A DNA stretch of 62,086 nucleotides from contig NZ_PNMA01000024.1 of the NCBI RefSeq assembly GCF_013823385.1, positions 1 through 62,086 on the forward strand. The letters are read 5' to 3'. Numbering within the stretch: position 1 is the first letter of the stretch; every line of letters starts with the position of its first letter. This document shows positions 9,259 to 18,720 of the stretch, piece after piece. The notes beneath the pieces were generated by a model. It made no database searches. It saw only the letters and a program-made list of their open reading frames with translations, and had not been told where the DNA came from. The DNA comes from Hyphomonas sp. (GTDB lineage: Bacteria > Pseudomonadota > Alphaproteobacteria > Caulobacterales > Hyphomonadaceae). Made by a program: the position numbers and the translations under genes.

Positions 9259-10008
9259 TCAACGATCGAGACAGGCGCGCAGCATATCAATCATTGCGGC
9301 CTTCTGCGCGCCGGTTGCGCCGTCCCACATTTCGTCATGACGGAGATTGTCTGCCTTGCGGATCAGCATGTTGAACTCTGCCTGTTCTGCCGGATCGGGC
9401 AGCACGCCGGGATCGGCAGGGAAATCCGAGGACCGGAGGGAACAGATGCGCGGCGAAGCTGTCCGGGGCAGAGCCATACGCCGATTGTCGAGGGTCAATA
9501 CGGCGCCGGCGGCATCCGGATGGCGGGCGGCCAGAAGCATGGCGATATCTCCGCCATTGGAATGACCCACCAGCAGGATAGGCGCGTCGCTTGCCAGGCC
9601 CTCCTGCCGCAACGCCTCCATCACGTGCAGGGTTCCTGAGGCTCCCCGCTCCCAGGCAGGCATCCGGCCTTCCGCGATGTTTCCATCGCTGGGAAGGGGA
9701 GGATCGCCTGGCAGATCATATTGCGGCGCGGCGACTAGATATCCCAGCCTGACCAATTCGCCGGCGAGGAATGAATAGTCTGTACCCAGATTTCCGTAGC
9801 CATGGGCCAGTATGGCAAGAGGCTTTTGGTGTCCCACCTCGGCGCCAAACAGCGCAGTTGGGATGGGCCGGTTATCCGCCGGGTTCACGTAATCGCGGCT
9901 GATTGCGCCGAGCCCGGGCGCGGGCAGCGCGCCGCCCTCATTGGCCGCGCAGGAGAGAAGCAGCAGAATGGGCACAAACAGAATGGCAAGAGTCCCGCGT
10001 GCCGGCAT
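9259..10008 (-). CDS. Alpha/beta-hydrolase lipoprotein
   Basis: A secreted, lipid-anchored hydrolase. The N-terminus is a lipoprotein signal with lipobox LLSC at about residues 17-20. LAHGYGN supplies the oxyanion loop and GHSNGG (around residue 148) the nucleophile elbow with its Ser; a His toward the C-terminus (RHDEMW) could complete the triad. This resembles PAF-acetylhydrolase-like or dienelactone-hydrolase-like lipoproteins. The substrate is unknown. It lies just downstream of the alkaline phosphatase gene on the same strand, so the two may share a transcript. Confidence 0.85.
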   Translation of the reverse strand: MPARGTLAILFVPILLLLSCAANEGGALPAPGLGAISRDYVNPADNRPIPTALFGAEVGHQKPLAILAHGYGNLGTDYSFLAGELVRLGYLVAAPQYDLPGDPPLPSDGNIAEGRMPAWERGASGTLHVMEALRQEGLASDAPILLVGHSNGGDIAMLLAARHPDAAGAVLTLDNRRMALPRTASPRICSLRSSDFPADPGVLPDPAEQAEFNMLIRKADNLRHDEMWDGATGAQKAAMIDMLRACLDR

Positions 10009-10055
10009 GTGATTTCTGCTTTCTGCTTGGTCCGGTTGCCTGCTGCGTGCCGGGT

Positions 10056-11642
10056 TCAGTCAGCGTCCGGCGCCGGGATAAGGCCGATGGCGCGGCCCAT
10101 GATGTGGAAGAGCTCGTTCTGCTCGATCACGCCGGAGACGAGATTTGCGCCGGGGCCGGAGGCGAAGGCGGCAACGTCTTCCCCGCCATGGGTTTCCGAA
10201 TAGAGCGGTACGAGGGCGGGCTGACGGAAGTCGGCGGCGAGCGTATCCACGCCGGTCAGGTCCTGACGCTTGCACTCATAGGCGGGCTTGCCGTCCGCGT
10301 CCTTGCCGGTCTCGACACAGGCGCCGGGGCCATTGGCATAGCCAAGCGTTGTGTACGGAAGACCGTCGGTGCCCATCGATCCGCCTTCACCGCCGATGCC
10401 GGAGGCTGAGAGGCCGAGGATCGGATTGCCGCGCTGGGCATAACCGGCAATCGACAGGGTGTGGGAATGGTCGGCGGTGACGATGATCAGGGTATCTTCC
10501 CGGTCAGTCATTTCAAGCGCTGTAGCAACCGCAAGGTCGAAGGCCATCGTGTCCTCCAGGGCCCGGATGGCGTTGCCGCCATGATGGGCATGGTCGATGC
10601 GGCCGCCTTCGACCATCAGGACATATCCTTCCGGGTTCTGAGAAAGGCGCGTAATGGCGGCGCGCGTCATTTCGGCGATATGGGGCTCCCCAGCGGGATC
10701 ATTTTCCCGGTCGAGTTCATATTGCATGTGGCCGGGCTCAAACAGGCCAAGAACTTTTGCAGGCGTCGTGAAATCGGCGGCGTCGAAGCCTGCCTTGTCG
10801 AAGACGAATTTATGGTCAGGCGACTTTGCAGTCCATTCCGTGATCAGGTTGCGATTGTCCGAGCGCTCGCCGGTCTTGTCAGCATATTCCGGGTCCGGTG
10901 TGCCTGCGGGCAGAAACTTCTCGCGGCCGCCGCCGAGGATGATGTCGAAATCGCCTTCCGGCCATTCGATCAGCTGACGGGCGATGTCCTTGCAGGTGTC
11001 CGATGAGGCGCCGCGCATGTCGGTGTCGGCTTCCCAGTTGCGGTGGGGGGTCTTTGCATAGGCAGACGCCGGCGTTGCGTGCGTGATGCGCGCGGTGGAG
11101 ACGAGGCCGGTCGCGAGGCCGCTGCGGGCGGCCAGTTCGAACAGGGTTTCGGCGGTGTTGCCCTCAACGCTGGCGCAGTTGCCATAGCTCGCTTTGCTGT
11201 TGACGCCGAGTACGCCGGAGAGGGTCTTGATGCCGCTGACCATGGCGACGGCGGTGCCGGCGGAGTCCGATATCTGGAAATTGTCGCTGTAGGTCTTGGA
11301 GAGCGCCGACCAGGGCAGGGTTTCCATGGCGAGGCGGAAGCTCTCCCCGTCCACACCGGCAGACTGGCCGGCATAGATACGCGAGGCGGTGATCGTGGAA
11401 ATGCCCATGCCATCGCCGATGAAGAGGATGACGTTCTTGGCGGGCTTGATGCCCCGCTCGGCAATGCGGGCGTCGACGGCGGCGGCGGCGGATTTGTAAT
11501 AGCCATCATCTGCCTGGATGGGCAGGATCGGCGTGTTTCCGGAAGAGACGCGGGTGGAGGGCGCGCCGCTGGTGGCAACGGCGGCGGCGCAGGCCGCTGC
11601 GAGGGCGAGCGTGGAGACGAGGGCAACAACGGCGAGGCGCAT
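10056..11642 (-). CDS. phoA: Alkaline phosphatase
   Basis: Periplasmic or outer-surface phosphomonoesterase. ILFIGDGMGISTITASR carries the metal-binding Asp, ISDSAGTAVAM the phosphorylated Ser (DSA), GRIDHAHHGGNA and VTADHSHT the zinc/magnesium ligands. The export signal LALAAACAAA contains a possible lipobox. The 528-aa length is slightly long for the family, with extra segments near the C-terminus around four cysteines in a GACVETGKDADGKPAYECKR-like insert. No Pho box was searched rigorously. A small downstream hydrolase lipoprotein follows on the same strand. Confidence 0.93.
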   Translation of the reverse strand: MRLAVVALVSTLALAAACAAAVATSGAPSTRVSSGNTPILPIQADDGYYKSAAAAVDARIAERGIKPAKNVILFIGDGMGISTITASRIYAGQSAGVDGESFRLAMETLPWSALSKTYSDNFQISDSAGTAVAMVSGIKTLSGVLGVNSKASYGNCASVEGNTAETLFELAARSGLATGLVSTARITHATPASAYAKTPHRNWEADTDMRGASSDTCKDIARQLIEWPEGDFDIILGGGREKFLPAGTPDPEYADKTGERSDNRNLITEWTAKSPDHKFVFDKAGFDAADFTTPAKVLGLFEPGHMQYELDRENDPAGEPHIAEMTRAAITRLSQNPEGYVLMVEGGRIDHAHHGGNAIRALEDTMAFDLAVATALEMTDREDTLIIVTADHSHTLSIAGYAQRGNPILGLSASGIGGEGGSMGTDGLPYTTLGYANGPGACVETGKDADGKPAYECKRQDLTGVDTLAADFRQPALVPLYSETHGGEDVAAFASGPGANLVSGVIEQNELFHIMGRAIGLIPAPDAD

Positions 11643-11709
11643 GAGCGGCTCCTTCAGGCGGTGATCACATCCCCCGCGCTTAGCCCAAACATGTGACAGT
11701 TGCGAGATG

Positions 11710-12642
11710 TTATGCCGGGCGCGGCGTTCTTTCGCGCTGCGCCAGCCAGACGGCGACCAGGATGGTGGCTGCGCCTGCGGCCTGCAGCACTGTCAGCGGT
11801 TCATCGAACAGACGCCAGGCGATGGTTGCCGCGACGACCGGCTGAGCCAGCACAAGGATGCCGGCCACAGCGGTATTGGTCGATCCGAGGCCTGAGATGA
11901 TCAGGCCCTGGCCCATGACATGCGCCACGAGGGCAAGGACCAGCGGCACGATGAAGCCGTTTGCGGTGACCGGCAGCACCCGTTCGCCCGCCAGGTTCAC
12001 AATGATGAAAGCAACCACCGATTCCACCACGCTGAGCCAGAAGATTGCTTCGATGCCGCTGAGATTGCGGCGGCCAAGCTTGGAGAACATCATGTAGCCG
12101 GCGACGAAACAGGCCGCGCCGAGCGCAAAAAGATCCCCCTTCAGGCCCCCGGTATGCAGCGCCGTACCGCCCAGCGACAGGGCCGCGGCCCCGGCGATGG
12201 CCAGGCTGGCGGCAAAAAACCAGGGCATGCCGGGGCGTTCTTTCAGGAACAGCCAGGCGACCACGCCGACGCCGACATTGCCGAGATTGACGATGAAGGT
12301 GGCGTTGGAAACGCTCGTCATCGTCAGGGCCCAGTGCCAGAGGGCGATGTCGATGGCGAAAAAGGTGCCGGCCAGAATGATGAATTTGTTGGGAGGCCGG
12401 GGCAGGCGGCGGTGGATCAGCAGCACGAGGCCGAAAAGGATCGGCGTGGCGAAGATGTAGCGCCACATCGCAATGGCCTGGGGGCCAAGCTCGTTGCCGA
12501 ACTCCTGAATGCCGATGCGCAGGCCGATGGGCGCAAAGCCGATGGCAACGCCGCCGCCGAGCACCATCAGCGGGCCAAGCCAGCTGCGCGCGGGGGGCAG
12601 GGAAACGGGAGCGGGCGCAGCGGCCAGGGGTGTCTGTGTCAT
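11710..12642 (-). CDS. DMT-superfamily transporter (EamA domains)
   Basis: An inner-membrane permease of about ten hydrophobic segments arranged as two EamA repeats. The first repeat begins near GPLMVLGGGVAIGFAPIGLRIG with the typical AMWRYIFATPILF, and the second is near DLFALGAACFVAGYMMFSKLGRR. C-terminal GILVLAQPVVAATIAWRLFDEPLT is a hallmark of the family. Such proteins export or import small metabolites or amino acids; the substrate is not predictable. Its start overlaps the gluQ stop by 4 bp, so the two are translationally coupled. Confidence 0.93.
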   Translation of the reverse strand: MTQTPLAAAPAPVSLPPARSWLGPLMVLGGGVAIGFAPIGLRIGIQEFGNELGPQAIAMWRYIFATPILFGLVLLIHRRLPRPPNKFIILAGTFFAIDIALWHWALTMTSVSNATFIVNLGNVGVGVVAWLFLKERPGMPWFFAASLAIAGAAALSLGGTALHTGGLKGDLFALGAACFVAGYMMFSKLGRRNLSGIEAIFWLSVVESVVAFIIVNLAGERVLPVTANGFIVPLVLALVAHVMGQGLIISGLGSTNTAVAGILVLAQPVVAATIAWRLFDEPLTVLQAAGAATILVAVWLAQRERTPRPA

Positions 12643-13484
12643 GCGGGCGCTGTCATGGCCCGAATATCTTCTGGCGTCATCCCCTCTGCGCGGTACTCGG
12701 CCAGACTTTTGTCAGCATTGCGCTTGGAAAGCTTCTTGCCGTCCGGGCCCAGAAGCAGCGGGTGGAAGCGGTAGACGGGCTGGGGCCAGCCCATGAGGGC
12801 CTGAAGCAGGGCGTGAACGGCCGTGACCGCGCGCAGGTCTTCCCCGCGCACGACATGGCTGATGCCCTGCAGGGCATCATCATGGCAGCAGGCGAGGTGG
12901 TAACTGGCGGGGGTATCCTTGCGGGCGAGCACGACATCTCCGAAGCGGGACGGGTCGGCGGGCACGCGCCGGATGCCCCCGGCGGTCTGTTCCAGATAGG
13001 AAAGGCTCTCCGAGCGCGGGCCCAGGACTTTGCGCGCCGCCTCCAGAGACAGGCGCCAGGCGAAGGCCGCGTTATGGGCAAGGCGCTGGGCCTCCTCCAG
13101 TGGCGAAAGCGGGCGGCTGACAAATCCCGCCTCGTCCGGGTCTGCCCCGGCGGGCAGGCTGGCGGCAATTTCGCGCCGGGTGCGGAAGCAGCGATAGATG
13201 AGGCCGCGGGCCTGAAGTGCGTCCAGAGCGGTACGGTATTCGGCAAAATGATCCGATTGGCGCCTTACCGGCCCGTCCCAGGAGAGGCCCAGCCAGGAAA
13301 GGTCTTCCAGGATTCCTGCTTCATATTCGGGCCGGCAGCGGGTCTGGTCGATGTCCTCAATTCTGAGGTAAACCTTGCCGCCTGCCTCGGCTGCGGCAGC
13401 CCAGACATTGAAAGCCGACACGGCATGCCCAAGATGAAGGCGGCCAGTGGGCGAGGGCGCAAAACGCGTGATATAGTCGGGCAT
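12639..13484 (-). CDS. gluQ: Glutamyl-Q tRNA(Asp) synthetase
   Basis: Attaches glutamate to queuosine-34 in the anticodon of tRNA(Asp). It looks like a glutamyl-tRNA synthetase truncated after the catalytic domain: TRFAPSPTGRLHLGHAVSA holds the HIGH-type motif and KKLSKRNAD the KMSKS-type motif, while the anticodon-binding domain is absent. The 281-aa length fits GluQ. Zinc-binding cysteines seem degenerate, since only single cysteines appear around RCRPEYEAG and YRCFRTRRE. It precedes the transporter gene with a 4-bp overlap. Confidence 0.93.
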   Translation of the reverse strand: MPDYITRFAPSPTGRLHLGHAVSAFNVWAAAAEAGGKVYLRIEDIDQTRCRPEYEAGILEDLSWLGLSWDGPVRRQSDHFAEYRTALDALQARGLIYRCFRTRREIAASLPAGADPDEAGFVSRPLSPLEEAQRLAHNAAFAWRLSLEAARKVLGPRSESLSYLEQTAGGIRRVPADPSRFGDVVLARKDTPASYHLACCHDDALQGISHVVRGEDLRAVTAVHALLQALMGWPQPVYRFHPLLLGPDGKKLSKRNADKSLAEYRAEGMTPEDIRAMTAPA

Positions 13485-13564
13485 CGGCAGCTTGTAGCGG
13501 TGTTTCCCTGTTGCAAGAAACTGGCGGGAAACGTATCGCCTTGAACCAGATGAGGTAAACTCTG

Positions 13565-14626
13565 ATGTCGATCTCAGCGTGGGCGAAATCTGCAGAAAAC
13601 TGGCTCATGACGCATGTGCCCGGCGCCGACTGGCTGATGCTGTTCGGCGCGGCCATGGCTGTGGTGACGGCTGTGCTGGCGCTGGTCTGGCTGTTGCGGC
13701 TGGCAGGCCGCGCCCTCAACACGCTCTCCAATGAAGGCAAGGCGCGCGCGGCGCGTCTCAGCAAGGCGCCGGGTTTCCGCATTCTGATTGCCCCCCCGGC
13801 CAAGGACCGCGCCGCCGGGAGCTGGCTGCAGGCGGCGTTGTCACAATACCTGCCGACGTTCAGCTTTGGCGCCCCGTTCAGCATGGTGGCGATGGGTCCG
13901 ATCAAGGGCGGGCTTGAAAGCCGGTCGGTTGCCCGCGCCCGCAAGCGCATGGCCACCGCCGACGCTGACATGTTCCTCTGGGCCAGCCGCGCGGGGAATG
14001 GTGAGCGGGGGCTGGAACTGCACGGCCTCAGCCGCGGGGGCGGGCTCTCTCCGGCTGAAGCGCGCCTCTTTACCATTGCCCTGCCGGGCAGCCGCAAGGC
14101 TCGCAACGATGATCTGGCCCGGGCGGCGGCCTATCTGATTGCCAAGCAATTGCAGCCAGCCCTCAGCGATCCGCAGGCCTTCCGGGCCGAGAAGATCCGC
14201 CAGCTTGCCATTGATCTGGATGCCCTCCTGGCTGGGGAACCGCCCATCTCTTCAACGCTGCGGGCCGAAATCGAAGCCGATTTCTGCGCCTCCGGCGTGC
14301 GTGTGGCCGAGGAACTTGGCGATGTGACCGCCCTCGACAAGGTGATCATCATGCGCCGCAGGCATCTGGAAGCCGCCAGCGAGGCGGCAGATACGGGCCG
14401 GGTGATCCAGGCCCGGCTGGAGCTTGGCCGGGCCCTGATCGTGCGGGCTGAGAAGCAGTTCGACCAGAATGTCGTGCGGGAGGCGATTGCCCAGCTGTCT
14501 CAGGCGGTTGAGGGCCTGCGGGCCGACCCGATGATCCTGCGCGCCCAGTCCGCTTCTGACGCCCTGTTCAAGGCGCAGTCGATGATCGAATCGCGCAAGC
14601 GGTTCTCGCTGAATTTCGGCTCCTGA
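13565..14626 (+). CDS. Membrane-anchored protein, 353 aa, unknown
   Basis: Family not recognised. One membrane segment lies near residues 22-45 (WLMLFGAAMAVVTAVLALVWLL). The rest looks cytoplasmic: a segment resembling an adenylate-cyclase or GTP-binding-like N-lobe region (FRILIAPPAKDRAAGSWL), then helical repeats with TPR-like character toward the C-terminus (ARLELGRALIVRAEKQFD, AIAQLSQAVEGLRADP). ATG 13565 follows GAGG. It is divergent from gluQ by 80 bp. A role as a TPR scaffold is a guess. Confidence 0.8.
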   Translation: MSISAWAKSAENWLMTHVPGADWLMLFGAAMAVVTAVLALVWLLRLAGRALNTLSNEGKARAARLSKAPGFRILIAPPAKDRAAGSWLQAALSQYLPTFSFGAPFSMVAMGPIKGGLESRSVARARKRMATADADMFLWASRAGNGERGLELHGLSRGGGLSPAEARLFTIALPGSRKARNDDLARAAAYLIAKQLQPALSDPQAFRAEKIRQLAIDLDALLAGEPPISSTLRAEIEADFCASGVRVAEELGDVTALDKVIIMRRRHLEAASEAADTGRVIQARLELGRALIVRAEKQFDQNVVREAIAQLSQAVEGLRADPMILRAQSASDALFKAQSMIESRKRFSLNFGS

Positions 14627-14647
14627 TCTTACGCGCTCAAGCGCCCG

Positions 14648-15298
14648 TCAGGCGCTCTGGGGCAGGGGGCAGCTGACGCCCGTGCCGCCAATGCCGCAAT
14701 AACCGTTGGGGTTCTTCGCCAGATATTGCTGGTGATAGTCTTCAGCCAGATAGACCGTATCGAGCGGTTTGACCTCGCTGGTGACCTTTTCCCGGTGGCC
14801 CGAAGCGGCGAGGGCCTTTTCATACTCGGCGATCATGGCCCTGGCGGTGGCTTCCTGCTGCGGGGAAAGGAAGTAGATTGCCGAGCGGTACTGGGTGCCG
14901 ATGTCATTGCCCTGGCGCATGCCCTGGGTGGGCACATGGCTTTCGAGGAAGAGTTTGACGAGGGCGGCAAAGCTGACCTCTTTGGGGTCAAACTGCACTT
15001 CCACGATCTCGGTATGGCCGGTGCGGCCCGAGCAGACTTCTTCATAGGTGGGGTTGGGGGTGATGCCGCCAGCATAGCCCACGCGGGTCAGCCAGACGCC
15101 GGGGGTTTGCCAGAAAATGCGCTCGGCCCCCCAGAAACAGCCCAGCCCAAAGACAGCCGTTTCAAAGCCTTCGGGCGGCGCAGCCTTCAGCGGGCGGCCG
15201 AACACGAAATGCGTCTCCGCTGTGGGAATGGCCACGGCGCGGCCTTTGAGGGCGGTTTCGGCAGTCGGCAGGTCGAGGTTTTTCTTCATGAAGAGCAT
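14648..15298 (-). CDS. msrA: Peptide-methionine (S)-S-oxide reductase
   Basis: Repairs oxidised methionine (S-form). [13 protein letters not shown] contains the catalytic Cys in the GCFWG motif, followed by TRVGYAGG, the [13 protein letters not shown] block and the YRSAIYF block. The C-terminal [14 protein letters not shown] has two cysteines that can act as recycling cysteines. The first ATG downstream of AGGA is used (15298), giving 216 aa; upstream frame sequence lacks family similarity. It is a single gene, upstream of tRNA-Ser on the other strand. Confidence 0.96.
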   Translation of the reverse strand: MLFMKKNLDLPTAETALKGRAVAIPTAETHFVFGRPLKAAPPEGFETAVFGLGCFWGAERIFWQTPGVWLTRVGYAGGITPNPTYEEVCSGRTGHTEIVEVQFDPKEVSFAALVKLFLESHVPTQGMRQGNDIGTQYRSAIYFLSPQQEATARAMIAEYEKALAASGHREKVTSEVKPLDTVYLAEDYHQQYLAKNPNGYCGIGGTGVSCPLPQSA

Positions 15299-15416
15299 GG
15301 GCCAGGTTCCTTCTCTGGACCCGGATATGGGGATTGATGCGTTTTCTGGCAATCACACGCTTGCGGGGCGGCGGGTCATCCGTTATCTCGCTCGCTTCCG
15401 TCTTTCGGGCCGGAAT

Positions 15417-15506
15417 GGAGAGGTGGCCGAGTGGTCGAAGGCGCACGCCTGGAAAGTGTGTAGACGGGCGACCGTCTCCAGGGTTCGAATCCCTGTCTCT
15501 CCGCCA
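15417..15506 (+). tRNA. tRNA-Ser (anticodon GGA)
   Basis: A complete 90-nt class II tRNA with encoded CCA. The acceptor GGAGAGG pairs with TCTCTCC (one G-U), followed by discriminator G and CCA. The D arm is GCCGAGTGGTCGAAGGC. The anticodon loop CTGGAAA gives anticodon GGA, which reads UCC/UCU. A long variable arm and the T loop GGTTCGAATCC are present. The gene lies between msrA and the DUF3592 gene. Confidence 0.97.
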
Positions 15507-15604
15507 GCCCGCCTTGTTTCCGGGAAATATTGCGACGGACAATCCCCGGTAGAGGCGTGGCCTCTTTTCAAGAAATCCGGAATGCGGCACGTAGAGCCCA
15601 AGCC

Positions 15605-16099
15605 ATGTGGGGGACGTTCATGCGCTGGATATTTGTGCTGATGTTTGGCGGCTTGGGCGTGATGCTGGTTTATGTCGGCGTTACCCAGTATTTCATCCAG
15701 AAGCGGATCGCCGCAAACGCGCGTCCCATTCAGGTGGAGATCATCCGGTCGGATGTGACCCGGTCGGAATCCAGGGATACAGATCGCAGCCTCACCCGGA
15801 ACACGTCCACCACCAGCTGGTCGCCGAATGTGCGGTTCCGCTATGTGGTGAACGGAAAAACCTATGAGAGCGAGATGCTGCGCCCCAATATCATCGGGAC
15901 GAGCTATGCGTCGCAGGCGGAGGCCGCCGAGGTGATTGCGCCCTATCTGGTTGGGGCAAAAGTGCTGGCCTATGTCGATGACCGGCATCCGGACAAGGCG
16001 TTCCTCATTCTGGAGAAGGGGGCAGGGCCGGTTGTGTTCATGCTGGTTGGCCCGATTGCGCTGGCGGCGGCGTATCTGGCTTTCCGGTTTCTGCCATGA
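15605..16099 (+). CDS. DUF3592 membrane protein, 164 aa
   Basis: Two membrane segments, near residues 5-25 ([21 protein letters not shown]) and 138-160 ([20 protein letters not shown]), flank a beta-rich periplasmic domain with [15 protein letters not shown] and [19 protein letters not shown]. That is the DUF3592 pattern. No biochemical role is known for the family. ATG 15605 or ATG 15620 is possible. The stop overlaps the next ATG by 4 bp, so the two are coupled. Confidence 0.85.
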   Translation: MWGTFMRWIFVLMFGGLGVMLVYVGVTQYFIQKRIAANARPIQVEIIRSDVTRSESRDTDRSLTRNTSTTSWSPNVRFRYVVNGKTYESEMLRPNIIGTSYASQAEAAEVIAPYLVGAKVLAYVDDRHPDKAFLILEKGAGPVVFMLVGPIALAAAYLAFRFLP

Positions 16100-16878
16100 C
16101 CTATCCCCGGCGCTGGTTTGGCCGCCTCTCGCTGGAAGTGCCGCCTGGCCTCTTTGCGGATGATGAGGCGCCGGAAGCCTGCGTGGCGGCGCTGACGGCA
16201 GTGGCGCCGGCAACGCTGCGTATCCGGATGATCGAACTGGCAGGCGCGGCGGATCTTTCCGAGATCCTGCGGCGGGCAGGGGGCGGGCCGCCGCATCAGG
16301 TGCTTGCCAGGGGCGAGGCATATGTGTGGCCGGGACTTTCGGCGGGGATGGAAGGGGCGGACCGCCAGACCGGTTATGCCTTCGAAAGCGACGGGCAGGT
16401 CTGGTACGGCACGCTCTGTGTCCCCGATGATCTCTGGAATGACTATGCGCCGTTTCTGGAGGGCGCGATGCTGTCGCTGGATATCGGCAGGCGGCCTGTG
16501 CCCACCGTGCCCCTGTTTGCCGGATCGGCCGTGCCCGTGATTTCGGAAAGGGCGGTTCTGCCTGATCCTGTAGACTGGATACGGCAGCGCCTGGCGGAGA
16601 TGGCGGAGGAGACTGTTCGCCTGATTCTGGATTTGCGGTTTGAGGAGGCCGAGGCGGCGGTTCGGCGGATCGACAGTGACATCTATGGCGCCAATGCGCT
16701 GGCCGATGCGTATGAAGCGGCGCTGCAGCGGAATCCTTCGGGCCCAACTCTTCTCGATCGCGCGATCTTCTGGGCACACTCCGCCTATCCCGAGCCGCAT
16801 ACGGCCATCGAGGCGGAAGACTATCGCGCTGGCGCAGCGGCGCGCGTGGCGAGGCTCCGGGGTATCTTCCGCGCCTGA
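16096..16878 (+). CDS. Hypothetical protein, 260 aa
   Basis: I do not recognise a family. The protein looks soluble, with no signal peptide, and contains several Trp/Tyr-rich stretches ([27 protein letters not shown] avoided as a motif claim) and a helical C-terminus rich in Ala/Arg. Its start overlaps the DUF3592 stop (ATGA), indicating a two-gene operon. It is convergent with the DUF2804 gene. Confidence 0.8.
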   Translation: MTYPRRWFGRLSLEVPPGLFADDEAPEACVAALTAVAPATLRIRMIELAGAADLSEILRRAGGGPPHQVLARGEAYVWPGLSAGMEGADRQTGYAFESDGQVWYGTLCVPDDLWNDYAPFLEGAMLSLDIGRRPVPTVPLFAGSAVPVISERAVLPDPVDWIRQRLAEMAEETVRLILDLRFEEAEAAVRRIDSDIYGANALADAYEAALQRNPSGPTLLDRAIFWAHSAYPEPHTAIEAEDYRAGAAARVARLRGIFRA

Positions 16879-16912
16879 TCGGCTCTCAATGCGCCTCATC
16901 CGGCTGGCGCGC

Positions 16913-17932
16913 TTACCAGCGATTGCGCACTTCTTCGGCAAAGCCGGGGAGGGCTTCGATCCGCAGGACAGACCCATCGTCGAGGATGGCTTCGCCGGTG
17001 AACAGGCCGAACACCTGATCCTGGGCGGTCTTGAAGACGCCGAGATCGGTGGTGTGGTGGCGGTTGACGATGGGCTGAAAGGTCATCGTGAAGCGGCCAT
17101 CATTGCTGGTGAAGGTCCAGGGCGCAGAGTCCGGCGCGCCTTGCGGCATGTGAAAGGTCACCTGGTCCAGCTTGTGGGCCACTCCGTCCACGAACAGCAT
17201 GTTCTCCGAAGCGGCCGAGGTGTCGCCGAAGCCGTAGCCGATATTGAAGCCGACCCTGCGCCCGCCTGCCTTGCCGGAGGCTGAGCCCCAGTACCATGTA
17301 TTGCTATAGGTCCACACGCCGCGGCCCCAGTCGAGGACGCCAAAGGCGGCTTCCGGTTCGAAAGGGTATGTCTGGCTGCCGAGGGTGATGGCGCCGGTGG
17401 CGGGCAGGCAGTTGATCTTCTGGTTGTAGTAGAAGGCCTTGGGCGTCTTGGGAAAAGGCGTTGCGATCACCATCCGGTCCATCGGTGGCTGGTCCAGCCA
17501 GAGCTCCCCTTTCAGGCCCGAGCCGCCGCGGAAATTCGGGGCATCCACGCTCAGCCGCCGGCCGCCCGGCTCATGCCGGAAGGCGAGTTTTACCGAGGCC
17601 GTGGCCTGGGCGATGTCGCCGGTGTCTGCGCTGGCAGGCAGGCGCATCCGGCCCATGGGCCAGGGGATCACACCGGCCTCATTGACGGCAGTGCCCGCTT
17701 TCAGGTCCATCCAGGAAACGCCGAGGAAACCGAGATAGCCGTTGTCCGCAACGGTCAGGGCAATGCCGTAATCGGGCGTGAGGATGCAGTAATAGTCCCA
17801 CTCCTTGATGCGCAGGCGGCTGGCGCCGATCGCGGCGCGGTCATAGCGGCGCACTTCGCTGGTGGCCCAGCCGCATTCGGCCAGATGGCCGCGCGCGTCC
17901 AGAAGCGGTCCTTCCTGCATCCTGTGCTGCAT
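16913..17932 (-). CDS. DUF2804 family protein, 339 aa
   Basis: Recognised from the N-terminal RRYDRAAIG-SRLRIKEWDYYCI, the central KAFYYNQKINCLPA and FGVLDWGRGVWTY...WYWGSASG, and the C-terminal GEAILDDGSVLRIEAL, the characteristic layout of DUF2804, which relates to lipocalin-like hydroxyneurosporene synthases. No function is proven. ATG 17932 gives the normal family length; the same frame continues open upstream but is shadow sequence opposite the SH3 protein gene. Confidence 0.85.
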   Translation of the reverse strand: MQHRMQEGPLLDARGHLAECGWATSEVRRYDRAAIGASRLRIKEWDYYCILTPDYGIALTVADNGYLGFLGVSWMDLKAGTAVNEAGVIPWPMGRMRLPASADTGDIAQATASVKLAFRHEPGGRRLSVDAPNFRGGSGLKGELWLDQPPMDRMVIATPFPKTPKAFYYNQKINCLPATGAITLGSQTYPFEPEAAFGVLDWGRGVWTYSNTWYWGSASGKAGGRRVGFNIGYGFGDTSAASENMLFVDGVAHKLDQVTFHMPQGAPDSAPWTFTSNDGRFTMTFQPIVNRHHTTDLGVFKTAQDQVFGLFTGEAILDDGSVLRIEALPGFAEEVRNRW

Positions 17933-18092
17933 GATCGATGGTCCCCCGGTGCTGTTCCGGCCCGTCTTGGGCCTGTTTTCAGCTGTGTTCTGAACCGGCG
18001 TTGCAGCCGGGTCCAGCCCTTGGGGATATTGGGATCGTGGCGCAGTTGGAGGCAGGCGCGCGGATGCGGCCTGCCCCTTCTGCTGCGGGCCT

Positions 18093-18503
18093 TCAGTGGG
18101 GTTTGGAGGATTTATCCCGGGCCGTTTCATCCTGTTTGAGTTTGGACGGGGAGTTTGGACCGGCCTGGGCCTTGTCCTTAGGCGCCTTGCCTTTCTGAGG
18201 CTTTGGCTGGGGCTTTTCGGTCTGGAGCAGGGGGGCGTAGACCCATTTTTCAGGCTTGCCGGGCGGGGAGATACGCGCCCAGTCGCCCGTGATGGCGTAG
18301 ATCTGGACTTCGGCGCCGAGCAGCAGGACTTCGATGACGGAGTTTCCGGTGCCGGGGCCGCCGCGGACGTTGACCGTCTCTGAGCGGATGTAGCGGGGGC
18401 CTTCGGGGGGCTGCGGCGGCTGGGCATGGGCAAGGGCACTGACGGCGATGAGGGCGGCCATTGTGGCGGCGGCGATACGGGCGCTGAGACGGCGTGTCAG
18501 CAT
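18093..18503 (-). CDS. Secreted SH3-domain protein, 136 aa
   Basis: A signal peptide (residues about 1-28, ending ALAHAQ) is followed by one bacterial SH3 domain (residues 38-92) with the typical VNVRGGPGTGNSVIEVL and GDWARISPPGKPEKWVYAPLL. The tail is a Lys/Pro/Gln-rich low-complexity linker. Such proteins are periplasmic and often bind peptidoglycan or modulate other proteins. There is no operon evidence; trpF starts divergently 217 bp away. Confidence 0.88.
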   Translation of the reverse strand: MLTRRLSARIAAATMAALIAVSALAHAQPPQPPEGPRYIRSETVNVRGGPGTGNSVIEVLLLGAEVQIYAITGDWARISPPGKPEKWVYAPLLQTEKPQPKPQKGKAPKDKAQAGPNSPSKLKQDETARDKSSKPH

Positions 18504-18720
18504 GGGGGAGAGCTCCTGTCATTCTGGGCCGGGGATGCGGCCATGGGATCTGGCCTTCGGGGGACAAGACCAGCCGGGAAAAGCCTAGGGGGTAGCCATG
18601 GCAGGCCTTTGCCGCCGGATGGCGAGATGCAGCGCGCCCTGACATATCTCGGGCATAAGTAAGGCCGGGGCGGGGGAGAGGCCGTGGACGCGGGCCTCTG
18701 GCTGGCGTAACGGGGCTGTC

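Noticed and set aside
16913-18439. A 508-codon minus frame extending far upstream of the DUF2804 start
   Set aside because: The first 170 residues are Pro/Ser/Arg shadow sequence opposite the SH3 protein gene; family similarity starts at 17932.
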